Positions 23,033 to 30,133 of a stretch of DNA of 44,152 nucleotides are shown here, in pieces. The translations under genes were made by a program, and so were the position numbers. Source of the DNA: Candidatus Kaiserbacteria bacterium (lineage in GTDB: Bacteria; Patescibacteriota; Minisyncoccia; Phycocordibacterales; UBA2100); NCBI GenBank assembly GCA_016217935.1, contig JACRFJ010000024.1:1-44152 (forward strand). The letters run 5' to 3'. The notes below the pieces were generated by a model. The model was not told where the DNA came from and did not search any database. It saw only the letters and a program-made list of their open reading frames with translations. Numbering within the stretch: the first letter of the stretch is position 1; each line of letters starts with the position of its first letter.

Positions 23033-24330
23033 AAAGACTTTCGATGTTTCAAATTATACTGCTGTGTACCTTTGGCGCACTTGCGATCGCGGGTGTCCTC
23101 ATCTTCTCCCTCGCGCTCGGTGGTGGAAAATCCAACACGACAGGGCCCGTCGTGATCTGGGGCACACTCGACAAAAATACGTTCGCACAATCGATTCAGC
23201 AGCTCGCCGATGGCAACCCCGACTTTTTGCAGGTGAGCTACGAGCAAAAAGATCCCGATACGTATATCGCCGAACTCACCAACGCACTCGCGAGTGGGCA
23301 AGGGCCAGATCTCGTGCTCCTCTCCGACGAGTACGCGTATTCGCAATCGACGCGCGTAACCCCGATCCCATACACGTCATTCTCACGGGAGCAATTTGGA
23401 AGTGTGTTTGCGGACGCAGGATCGCCGTTTCTCGGGATAGATGGCGTGATTGCGATACCATTTGTGATTGATCCCATGGTGATCTATTGGAATCGCGATC
23501 TCTTGAATAGCGCGGGTTTTGCGAAAGAGCCACTGTATTGGGACGAGCTCTATGGCATGGCGAAGACGATCACGAAGCGCACCGATACGGGCTCGATTAC
23601 ACGTGCGACCATCCCCTTCGGTCAATACAAAAATTACACGAATGCAAAATCTATTCTCGCGATGCTCATGATGCAAGCGGGGGGTACGGTGACTGCGCGC
23701 AATGCTGAGGGCGATCTGATTTCCGCACTTGGTTCTCCCGCAGGCGATGCGTCGCAAGCTTCGACGGCTGCACTGCGTTTTTACACGGAGTTTGCGGACC
23801 CATCGAAAGAAGATTATTCCTGGAACGGCTCGCTCCCAAATGCGCGCGAAGCATTTGCAGCGGGAACCCTTGCAATCTACGCAGGGTATGCGAGCGAAAA
23901 AGCAATGATTACGCGCATGAATCCCAACCTCAGTTTCTCTGTCGCCCCGATGACGCAAATTCGCTCATCGCCGAAAAGCGTCACCGCGGGTCGCGTCTAC
24001 GGACTCGCAATACCGCGAACCAGCAAAAACCAGAGTGGTGCGATCACGGTTGCCTACCTCTTGGTCGGCAAGGATATCAATACAGTCTTCAGCAAGGCGC
24101 TTGGCTTGCCTTCCGCTCGCCGAGATCTCCTCGGAGAAAAAGCAGAGGGGGATCTCGTACTTTTCAACAAGCAAGCGCTCATCGTACGCACGTGGATCGA
24201 TCCTGATCCTGATCGGACCGGCCAAGTATTCCGAGGCATGATCGAGGATAGTGTGAGTGGCGCGATACTGCTTCCCGACGCTGTGCAGCGGGCGGACAGG
24301 CAAATGAGTAGTATCATAGGGGGACAATAA
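23029..24330 (+). CDS. membrane-anchored extracellular solute-binding protein (family 1-like)
   Basis: 433 residues. One N-terminal transmembrane segment (8-30) without a lipobox anchors the protein outside the membrane. The rest follows the maltose-type periplasmic-binding fold: VVIWGTLDKNTFAQSIQQL, DTYIAELTNALASGQGPDLVLLSDE, AIPFVIDPMVIYWNRDLLNSAGF, and FAAGTLAIYAGYASEK. Sugars or other small molecules are the usual ligands. No ABC permease or ATPase is next to it; instead a row of VirB2/TrbC-like membrane proteins follows within 4 nt. It may deliver a ligand to an unrecognised transporter or act as a surface receptor. Confidence 0.8.
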   Translation: MKRLSMFQIILLCTFGALAIAGVLIFSLALGGGKSNTTGPVVIWGTLDKNTFAQSIQQLADGNPDFLQVSYEQKDPDTYIAELTNALASGQGPDLVLLSDEYAYSQSTRVTPIPYTSFSREQFGSVFADAGSPFLGIDGVIAIPFVIDPMVIYWNRDLLNSAGFAKEPLYWDELYGMAKTITKRTDTGSITRATIPFGQYKNYTNAKSILAMLMMQAGGTVTARNAEGDLISALGSPAGDASQASTAALRFYTEFADPSKEDYSWNGSLPNAREAFAAGTLAIYAGYASEKAMITRMNPNLSFSVAPMTQIRSSPKSVTAGRVYGLAIPRTSKNQSGAITVAYLLVGKDINTVFSKALGLPSARRDLLGEKAEGDLVLFNKQALIVRTWIDPDPDRTGQVFRGMIEDSVSGAILLPDAVQRADRQMSSIIGGQ

Positions 24331-24334
24331 TCGT

Positions 24335-24712
24335 ATGAGACACGGAGCTCTGCATGCATTGAGACGAATACTCCTTATTGCGCTTGTCTCCATCCTCGCC
24401 GTTTTCATCTGTGCAACACTCGTACATGCGCAACAGGGAAGCGGCGCACAACTCCAGAATCCAGTGCGCTATCCGGACATCACGCAATTTCTTGCGGGGG
24501 CGCTCCGCGTCATGGTGATGATTGCACTTCCGATCATCAGCCTCTTTATTGTCTACTCGGGATTTCTCTTTGTCGCTGCGCGTGGCAACGAAGGCAAGCT
24601 CACCGAAGCGAAGCAAAACTTTGTATACGTGATTATCGGCGCGACGCTTATTCTCGGCGCGTGGGTACTTGCGACCTTAATCGGGGGCACGGTTTCCCAA
24701 TTGACAGGGTAA
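24335..24712 (+). CDS. VirB2/TrbC-like small membrane protein 1
   Basis: 125 residues: a signal peptide (1-32, ending LVHAQ), a short exterior segment, and two transmembrane helices (about 56-78 and 93-116) separated by a charged loop AARGNEGKLTEAKQN. This signal plus two-helix layout with a conserved basic loop is that of VirB2/TrbC pilins of type IV secretion systems. Family membership is by architecture, not by a diagnostic motif. It follows the solute-binding protein by 4 nt with a GGGGGA stretch upstream and is followed by the next paralogue after 2 nt. Confidence 0.6.
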   Translation: MRHGALHALRRILLIALVSILAVFICATLVHAQQGSGAQLQNPVRYPDITQFLAGALRVMVMIALPIISLFIVYSGFLFVAARGNEGKLTEAKQNFVYVIIGATLILGAWVLATLIGGTVSQLTG

Positions 24713-24714
24713 GT

Positions 24715-25116
24715 ATGCGACGAATGGCATACCTTGCGGCAATAGTATTTCTCCCGACTATCACACTTGCAGCGGCGCCCAAAACGCTCAAGGAACTCGC
24801 GAACTTGCTCGTCACGATACTAAATAGTGCAACTGCACTCCTTGTTTTCGCCGCACTCGTGATGTTCCTTCTCGGGGCTTCGCTCAATATTTGGAAGTCG
24901 AACGAGCGTGGCGGCAAAGTACTGACAACCTATCTCATGTGGGGGATTCTCACGCTCTTTGTGATGGTTTCGATCTGGGGGATCCTCAGGCTCTTGCAGG
25001 GTACACTCTTCGAAAACAGTCCCTACAATCCAACGACGGGCGGCGCAAATACCAACGGCACCACACAAAACACAGGTCCACGACCAACCTTCCCAGCAGC
25101 CCAGGGATTTGAGTGA
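24715..25116 (+). CDS. VirB2/TrbC-like small membrane protein 2
   Basis: 133 residues: signal peptide (1-19, ending TLAAA), two transmembrane helices (about 29-55 and 70-93) with the loop NIWKSNERGGKVLTT, and an Asn/Thr/Pro-rich tail of ~35 residues. The second helix, MWGILTLFVMVSIWGILRLLQ, is nearly repeated in the genes at 25511 and 25965, so these are paralogues from duplication. The start 2 nt after the previous stop is preferred to an upstream ATG at 24661 inside that gene. Confidence 0.62.
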   Translation: MRRMAYLAAIVFLPTITLAAAPKTLKELANLLVTILNSATALLVFAALVMFLLGASLNIWKSNERGGKVLTTYLMWGILTLFVMVSIWGILRLLQGTLFENSPYNPTTGGANTNGTTQNTGPRPTFPAAQGFE

Positions 25117-25121
25117 TCTCT

Positions 25122-25445
25122 ATGGCGATTGCAAACTTTATCGGCATCTTCAATATTTTTGTTGGGCTCATGCTCGTAGCCTCACTCCTTTTTATGGGCG
25201 CTGGCCTCGTGCTCTGGTGGGTACGACTCGGTGCATGGCCTTCGTATCGAAATGATGCGATCGACATAATGAAATGGGGCGTTACGATCATGTTTGTTCT
25301 CGTCGTGCTCTTGGGAATTGCCCAGCTGGTCAACCGCCATACGGCAGCATTCATGCTTATTCTCGGTACCGCCATCGTACTCGCGGTCGTTTTCTTCGGG
25401 GTGAAGCTTTTTATGGAGAGCAGAGGAGAAGAAGAGGAGCATTAG
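25122..25445 (+). CDS. VirB2/TrbC-like small membrane protein 3 (three helices, no signal peptide)
   Basis: 107 residues with three hydrophobic segments (about 7-31, 46-64, 70-92) and an acidic end (ESRGEEEEH). The middle element, DIMKWGVTIMFVLVVLLGIAQLV, aligns with the paralogue motif MWGI-x4-FVMVSIWGI-RLL but is the most diverged. It lacks the N-terminal signal and may be a scaffold rather than a pilin-like subunit. The ATG lies 5 nt after the previous stop. Confidence 0.55.
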   Translation: MAIANFIGIFNIFVGLMLVASLLFMGAGLVLWWVRLGAWPSYRNDAIDIMKWGVTIMFVLVVLLGIAQLVNRHTAAFMLILGTAIVLAVVFFGVKLFMESRGEEEEH

Positions 25446-25510
25446 TGCTCAGATGGATATCCACATTCACCTATAAAGCTCCCTTGGAGATACACGCTGA
25501 GGGCCGTACG

Positions 25511-25951
25511 ATGAAGGTACTTACGAATAAACATGCTGTAGCTATTTATATGCGCGCAAACGTTATTGGAATCGGTTCGATGCTCCTTGTGTTTGCTCTC
25601 GCGGTTGTGTTCGCCGTCATTCCCGCACTTGCAGAGGCTCAGAGCGGAGTTGGTGGATCGAGCGGTACTGCATCGGGACTTTTGGGGACGCTTGCGCTTG
25701 CCAATAGAATCCTCAACGGGCTGGTGGGTTTGGCAGTCCTTGCGGCGATCCTTGCCTTCTTCTGGGGTCTGCTCAAATACCTCTTCCAGGGTGGAGGGGA
25801 AAACAAGAGCGAAGGACTCAAGATCATGTTCTATGGCGTGATCGCAATTTTCGTCATGGTATCAATCTGGGGCATCATCCGGCTCCTCCAGAACACCTTC
25901 GGTGTCACACAAAATACCTCCATCACACCAGCAGGCATTCAGTCCTTCTAG
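25511..25951 (+). CDS. VirB2/TrbC-like small membrane protein 4
   Basis: 146 residues: a signal-type hydrophobic segment (about 18-41, ending ALAEAQ), a Gly/Ser-rich exterior stretch (GVGGSSGTASGLLG), then helices at about 62-86 and 100-124 with the loop FQGGGENKSEGLK. The last helix, MFYGVIAIFVMVSIWGIIRLLQNTF, matches protein 2 closely. An alternative start at M14 (25550) gives a better-placed signal peptide; neither has a clear signal. 65 nt separate it from the previous gene. Confidence 0.6.
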   Translation: MKVLTNKHAVAIYMRANVIGIGSMLLVFALAVVFAVIPALAEAQSGVGGSSGTASGLLGTLALANRILNGLVGLAVLAAILAFFWGLLKYLFQGGGENKSEGLKIMFYGVIAIFVMVSIWGIIRLLQNTFGVTQNTSITPAGIQSF

Positions 25952-25964
25952 CACGTAGACCACA

Positions 25965-26279
25965 ATGGAACAAGCTGCGAGCCAGGTGGTCGGGCGCTTG
26001 GTGGATCTTGTCCTCAATCCGATCATTCTCGTACTCTTTGCCGCGGGCTTCTTCCTTTTCATGTGGGGTCTCGTGCAGTTTCTATGGGGATTGCGCAGCG
26101 GTGAAGTGGGAGATAGCGGCAAACAGCACATGCTCTGGGGCATTGTCGGGATGCTCATTATGGTTTCTGTCTATGGAATTCTCCGCATCATCAACGATAC
26201 GCTAGATCTCAACGCGCAGAATCCTGATGTTTCGCGGCTCAACGATGTCGGCAAACCCTTCAATTTCACCGGCAAATAG
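25965..26279 (+). CDS. VirB2/TrbC-like small membrane protein 5
   Basis: 104 residues with two transmembrane helices (about 17-40 and 55-78) and no signal peptide. The loop LWGLRSGEVGDSGKQ and the helix MLWGIVGMLIMVSVYGILRII repeat the cluster motif. The TAG stop abuts the TTA (complement of TAA) of the convergent EamA gene with no spacer, so nothing further of this cluster lies downstream. Confidence 0.6.
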   Translation: MEQAASQVVGRLVDLVLNPIILVLFAAGFFLFMWGLVQFLWGLRSGEVGDSGKQHMLWGIVGMLIMVSVYGILRIINDTLDLNAQNPDVSRLNDVGKPFNFTGK

Positions 26280-27155
26280 TTAGTTCGCGAGGGTTGCGGA
26301 GAGTCCTACGATGCAGGCAACTGTAAGCATCACGCCCGCAATTTGCCAATACTCCATTCGTTCGCGATTGGCAAAGACGCCGATGAGAACGGAGAGTCCG
26401 ATGTAGCTCTCGGTGATTGCCGTCGAGATCGAGATTGGAATGAGCGTCATCGAATAGGCGTATGAAAACCACGCAAGATTATCAAAGATACTCTCGCCCA
26501 GTATCGAACCGTAAAATGTGCGGATATCGCGAAGGAAGTGAAAATCACGCTGAATAATAATGACCGCAAGTGAAGCGGCGGAAAGAAATGCATTGATAAA
26601 CCAAATCGTTGCAAAGGGGTCTACTTCGCGTGAACCCACACCGGTGAGAAAGTTGGTGAGCGCCATAGCGGCGGCCCCGATACCCGCGAGGATCACCCCT
26701 TTTTCAAAAGAGTATTTACGTGTGCGTGTATTCCTCCGATCGATCACTGCGAGGACGACGCCAATACCGGTTGCGAGCACGAGCATTTGCTGGAGGAGCG
26801 TAATGTGATCAAACCCGAGCGAAACGGCAAGACCAAGCGTAATCGGGATCTCAAGGCCAAAAACCGGCTCAATGATAGAAAGTTTTCCGCGCTTGAGCGC
26901 TTCGAATTCGAAAAGCGCTGCGAGAAAAATCACGAATCCAAGCGTCGAAAGAAGGAGCAGGCCGGTCGTGCCATCCCAGATGAGTGCAATACGGTCAATG
27001 AGAAAAGGAAGCGGGATAATAGTCCCGAAGAAGCTGATCGCAAAGAGCGATTTCCATATACCAATCTGGCGAGATGATCGCTGGATAAAAAAATCGCCTG
27101 CGCCCCAGGCAATAAGTGTCAGGAACGCAAGTGCGAGGCCAATCAGGCTCTGCAT
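26280..27155 (-). CDS. EamA/DMT-family transporter
   Basis: 291 residues with about ten hydrophobic helices arranged as two EamA repeats (about 5-137 and 153-290). LSIIEPVFGLEIPITLGLAVSLGF ends repeat 1, and SISTAITESYIGLSVLIGVFANRERMEYWQIAGVMLTVACIVGL ends repeat 2. Such proteins are drug/metabolite exporters or uptake carriers, and the substrate cannot be predicted. It is convergent with the VirB2-like cluster and has its own TATAAT promoter. Confidence 0.85.
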   Translation of the reverse strand: MQSLIGLALAFLTLIAWGAGDFFIQRSSRQIGIWKSLFAISFFGTIIPLPFLIDRIALIWDGTTGLLLLSTLGFVIFLAALFEFEALKRGKLSIIEPVFGLEIPITLGLAVSLGFDHITLLQQMLVLATGIGVVLAVIDRRNTRTRKYSFEKGVILAGIGAAAMALTNFLTGVGSREVDPFATIWFINAFLSAASLAVIIIQRDFHFLRDIRTFYGSILGESIFDNLAWFSYAYSMTLIPISISTAITESYIGLSVLIGVFANRERMEYWQIAGVMLTVACIVGLSATLAN

Positions 27156-27161
27156 CGCGGC

Positions 27162-27167
27162 ATTATA
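27162..27167 (-). promoter_or_regulatory. -10 of the EamA gene
   Basis: A consensus TATAAT on the minus strand ends 6 nt before the ATG at 27155. Confidence 0.65.
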
Positions 27168-27212
27168 CCCCTCTTCATCTATTCTTACCTGCTGTCGTAG
27201 AGAATGTAGACT

Positions 27213-27842
27213 ATGCGGAGAATGTCCCTGGCTTTGGCGCTTTCATCGATACTTATCGCGATGCCGTTTGCGGTCTCTGCCGCAACGGTGCCGGTTTCGA
27301 TCGTCGACGATGCGTACGTTGATGACTATGTGACCGTGCAAGCGGGGGGTACTGTCGTGTGGAGAAATTCAGGGATGATGAACCACACGGTGACTTCTGA
27401 CAACAATTCGTTCAGTAGCGGCACCATTACGCCTGGCGGGCAGTACAGCTATACCTTCAACACACCGGGTACGTATACGTATCACTGTAATTTCCACAGC
27501 AACATGCACGGCACGGTTGTGGTGACTGGCTCTAATCCAAATCCCAACCCAAACCCGAATCCGAACCCAAATCCCAACCCGAATCCAAATCCGTACCCGC
27601 AGCAGCAATACTACTGGTGCGGGAGCTATTACTCGTTCTATCCGTGCTACAACGATAATTACAATTACGGCTACTCGTACCACCCGTACGATTATTATTA
27701 TCCGTATTCATATTCTTATTCGTACTATTATCCCTATACATATAGCTACGGATACAATAATAGTTACAATTATGAATACAACTATTACGACCCATATTCC
27801 TATTCATACTACTCGCCGTATTCCTACGATTGGTGGTATTAA
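27213..27842 (+). CDS. secreted blue-copper cupredoxin with NP-repeat and tyrosine-rich tail
   Basis: 209 residues in four parts: signal peptide (1-23); cupredoxin domain (25-106) with all type-1 copper ligands visible (His58 in MMNHTV, Cys92, His95 and Met98 in YHCNFHSNMHG); about nine Asn-Pro repeats (108-126); and a low-complexity tail (127-209) with 36 Tyr in about 80 residues, mixed with Ser, Asn, Pro and a C134/C143 pair. The domain should bind copper and transfer electrons outside the cell. Tyr-rich tails can cross-link through dityrosine or bind surfaces; pairing one with a copper domain is unusual, and its function is inference. The repeats are encoded by varied codons. Confidence 0.82.
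   Translation: MRRMSLALALSSILIAMPFAVSAATVPVSIVDDAYVDDYVTVQAGGTVVWRNSGMMNHTVTSDNNSFSSGTITPGGQYSYTFNTPGTYTYHCNFHSNMHGTVVVTGSNPNPNPNPNPNPNPNPNPNPYPQQQYYWCGSYYSFYPCYNDNYNYGYSYHPYDYYYPYSYSYSYYYPYTYSYGYNNSYNYEYNYYDPYSYSYYSPYSYDWWY
27560..27840 (+). repeat. low-complexity coding repeats (NP repeat, then Y-rich)
   Basis: AAYCCN hexamers encode the Asn-Pro run and TAY-rich triplets the Tyr tail. It is A+T-richer than the flanks and prone to length change. Confidence 0.6.
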
Positions 27843-28360
27843 CGAGTGACTCTATACAACCACGCTCGAACCTATTTTTTTACCGACCCCTGACCATTCG
27901 CCGCTCGGCGCGCGCTGTGGCTCTCTACTCTGCATCACGATTCGATTCGGCTGTAACTCGTCCGCTCCCACGCGGAGTACCGCGCGGGCAGCACCTCCAT
28001 TTGGGGAGAGGAAGGAATCCTCTCCCCAGCGTCGGTCTCCTCCTCGCATTGCCGTATCAATATGTATCGTTGTGTCCGCTTGTCGTGGTCATACAGATTT
28101 GTGCGGCTCGCATTAACGGGCCTTCGGATTCCGCCCTCGCACAACCCCTCTCCACGTTTCCAATCTTTCTTTCGTGGTGTCGCTTCCGCTACTAGATTTC
28201 TGATTCTCCGATTTTCGGCGGCGCTCATCCATAGGGCGTGGACGCCCTAGCAAAAACGCCCGAGGCGCAAACTGCCTACGCTTGACCCGCCCGCCCATTC
28301 GCGCACAAATATCCGCCGCGAGGAAAAGACACGGCGGAAGACTCCCATTTTTTTGTTGTA
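27843..28360. other. 518-nt gene-poor interval with hairpins
   Basis: No protein gene is convincing. A minus-strand frame (27935-28228) is open but has no start signal and odd composition. Structures seen: GGGGAGAGGA/TCCTCTCCCC around AGGAA (about 28003-28027), TAGGGCGT/ACGCCCTA (about 28231-28248) followed by CAAAAA, and CCGCCG/CGGCGG followed by ATTTTTTTG near 28350, which would terminate plus-strand transcription. It may hold an unrecognised RNA. Confidence 0.35.
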
Positions 28361-28540
28361 CTATTTTCCGCATCCACAGTCACAGGTACCGTCATCATTC
28401 TTATGTTCGTGATTACACATAGTGCACACTTTTGTTTTGTCCATCTTTGTATCGTCCACCATTCCTTTGCACCCGCAGACGCAGGCACCATCCTTTTCTT
28501 TATGCTCATGATTGCACGTTGAGCATGTTGTTCCTTGCAT
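28361..28540 (-). CDS. small Cys/His-rich protein with two metal-binding repeats
   Basis: 59 residues made of two copies of C-x2-C-N-H-E-H-K-x2-D-G-x-C-x-C-G-C (residues 6-24 and 39-57), giving 10 Cys and 4 His. Each copy has enough ligands for one or two Zn or Cu ions, so it is either a tandem zinc-knuckle protein or a metallothionein-like buffer. There is no signal peptide, so it is cytoplasmic. The ATG at 28540 is preferred over an in-frame TTG (28549). It is the most downstream member of a minus-strand run of thiol and metal genes, but 113 nt separate it from the next one. Confidence 0.7.
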   Translation of the reverse strand: MQGTTCSTCNHEHKEKDGACVCGCKGMVDDTKMDKTKVCTMCNHEHKNDDGTCDCGCGK

Positions 28541-28662
28541 AGTATTCAATCCGTAATTATTTTGATAATTCTCGACCTTATAACGGCCAGCGTAGATCCC
28601 CGCAGATAAACCGCTACCCCGGTGCCCAAAATGACAAGGTCAAAGTGGTTTGCAGGCATATG

Positions 28663-29157
28663 CTATTTACCAATCCGCGCGGAGTTGAACAACACACCAA
28701 ATGTTTTACACCATGTGAGAATGTACGGGTAATCAGTCGGATTGACGCCGTCGGGAATTTCGTAATTGATGTTGCCCTCAGTCGCCTTTACTTTTCCAAG
28801 ATTCACGAATTCGTGGGCGTCGATGTCTTTCGCCAAGTATACGTAGATGTCCGGGCCGTTTATGGTCTTGAAGTTCTCGTATCGCACATACTGCTTCCGG
28901 TCAGCGCTCACGATGCGTACGGTACCGCTCGCCGGATGTCCTAATGTCCCCGTAACTGGGGTAGGTGGCTTTTCTGCGGCAGTCGGAGTCGTGATCGGAG
29001 ACGGAGTATTACCTTGCGTCGGTTTAACTGTCTCTTGGGCAGATTGCGGAAGCGCGTCATTCACACGGATGTTGCGGAAGAGAGGAGAGATTGCCCAATA
29101 ACCGAAACCGCCTAAGACAAGGATAATAACGCCGATGAGAATGTACGTAGCCTTCAT
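28663..29157 (-). CDS. membrane-anchored DM13-domain protein
   Basis: 164 residues: one N-terminal transmembrane helix (5-23), a Pro/Thr-rich linker (35-72), and a DM13 domain (75-162) with GTVRIVSADRKQYVRYENFKTINGPDIYVYLAKD, then EGNINYEIPDG and YILTWCKTFGVLFNSARI. The conserved Cys150 in the WCK block is the proposed redox-active residue of the DM13 family, which is predicted to take part in extracellular electron transfer or disulfide chemistry. It starts 15 nt after the glutaredoxin gene and is probably co-transcribed with it. Confidence 0.82.
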   Translation of the reverse strand: MKATYILIGVIILVLGGFGYWAISPLFRNIRVNDALPQSAQETVKPTQGNTPSPITTPTAAEKPPTPVTGTLGHPASGTVRIVSADRKQYVRYENFKTINGPDIYVYLAKDIDAHEFVNLGKVKATEGNINYEIPDGVNPTDYPYILTWCKTFGVLFNSARIGK

Positions 29158-29172
29158 AGCCTGGTTGTGTTG

Positions 29173-29415
29173 TTACGCAGCAATACCCAATTTTTCTACC
29201 ACTTCATCACGGTCGAAACCGACCGTTGCTTTTCCGTCTATAACGATAACGGGTACGCCAAGCTGTCCCGTCAAATCGATTATCTCCTTTCGTTTTGCCG
29301 CGTCGCTCGCGACATCATGTTCGGTATACTCGATTTGTTTCTCCGCAAAGAATTCTTTCGCTTCCTTGCAGAAGTGACAGGTCGGCGTGCTGTATATAGC
29401 AACGGTTTTTGACAT
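29173..29415 (-). CDS. glutaredoxin/NrdH-like thiol reductant
   Basis: 80 residues, a complete thioredoxin-fold mini-protein. The active site is C13-H-F-C16, the cis-proline loop is GVPVIVI (53-59), and the C terminus has VGFDRDEVVEKLG. It would reduce disulfides in the cytoplasm. The HFC dipeptide is not the usual CPYC or CVQC, so I do not assign a subclass; reduction by the TrxB-like enzyme at 6439 is plausible. It probably forms a two-gene unit with the DM13 protein. Confidence 0.88.
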   Translation of the reverse strand: MSKTVAIYSTPTCHFCKEAKEFFAEKQIEYTEHDVASDAAKRKEIIDLTGQLGVPVIVIDGKATVGFDRDEVVEKLGIAA

Positions 29416-29460
29416 AGGATTCGTGAATTATCGTGTGTCGTTTGTTACCACGACTCAATT

Positions 29461-30060
29461 TTATTGAGTCTTTTTCATCATTGCATCGTCTTTCTTCATC
29501 GAGTCACCCTCTATCATGGCACCGTCCTTTTTCATCATCATTGCTTTGGACATCATTGCGCGTGTCAGTGGACCATAGAATCCAGCGGCATTAAGTCCAA
29601 CTGATTTCTGGTACTTTGCAAGTGCCGCTTTCGTAAGTGGTCCGAAGTATCCTTTTGCAACGCCTGCCGGGATCATCAGATATCCATGTTCCTCCAAAAA
29701 GGTCTGGAGTGTCATTACTGCATCTCCCCGAGAGCCTTCCGTGAGATCGTCCGACATCATAGTGTCTGTATGCATCATACTGTCACTTCCCATAGCATCC
29801 TTTTTCATCATCGTGTCACCTGACATCGTTGCGCCGTCCTTCTTCATCATTTTGTCCTTCTCCATCATGATCTGCGCGTTGAGTGCCTCAACTTGCTTCA
29901 TCAACTCCATAACCTTGGCGTCTTTCTGCATCACGCTATCAGTTCCCATTGCATCTTTTTTCATCATCGTGTCACCCGACATTTCCATCGCCTGCGCTGC
30001 GCCTGCAAACGATGCGGAAGTCGCGAGCACAAGTCCGAGAACCATCATTTTCTTTTTCAT
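29461..30060 (-). CDS. secreted Met/Lys/Asp-repeat protein with peptidoglycan-binding domain
   Basis: 199 residues: signal peptide (1-24, ending AQA), a repeat region (25-104) with at least three copies of DTMMKKDAMG-x-DS, a peptidoglycan_binding_1 domain (106-170: LTEGSRGDAVMTLQTFLEEHGYL, GYFGPLTKAALAKYQKSVGL, GFYGPLTRAMM), and a second Met-rich tail. Such Met clusters (MxKDx-type) are typical of periplasmic copper or silver binding; I infer metal capture at the cell wall. Expression is likely controlled: a 20-bp palindromic operator sits at the transcription start. Confidence 0.75.
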   Translation of the reverse strand: MKKKMMVLGLVLATSASFAGAAQAMEMSGDTMMKKDAMGTDSVMQKDAKVMELMKQVEALNAQIMMEKDKMMKKDGATMSGDTMMKKDAMGSDSMMHTDTMMSDDLTEGSRGDAVMTLQTFLEEHGYLMIPAGVAKGYFGPLTKAALAKYQKSVGLNAAGFYGPLTRAMMSKAMMMKKDGAMIEGDSMKKDDAMMKKTQ

Positions 30061-30094
30061 ATGTTCTTACATTATTTGATAACTAATAATGAAT

Positions 30095-30114
30095 ATGTAA
30101 AGATGACTTTACAT
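30095..30114. promoter_or_regulatory. operator site 1 of the thiol/metal island
   Basis: On the minus strand ATGTAAAG-TCAT-CTTTACAT, a perfect palindrome with 8-bp arms, starting right at the predicted transcription start of the Met-rich gene. Confidence 0.7.
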
Positions 30115-30121
30115 TTTCATT

Positions 30122-30130
30122 ACTATAGCA
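30122..30130 (-). promoter_or_regulatory. extended -10 of the Met-rich gene
   Basis: TGcTATAGT on the minus strand; predicted start of transcription near 30115, so this gene has a leader of about 55 nt, unlike most genes here. Confidence 0.55.
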
Positions 30131-30133
30131 TAC

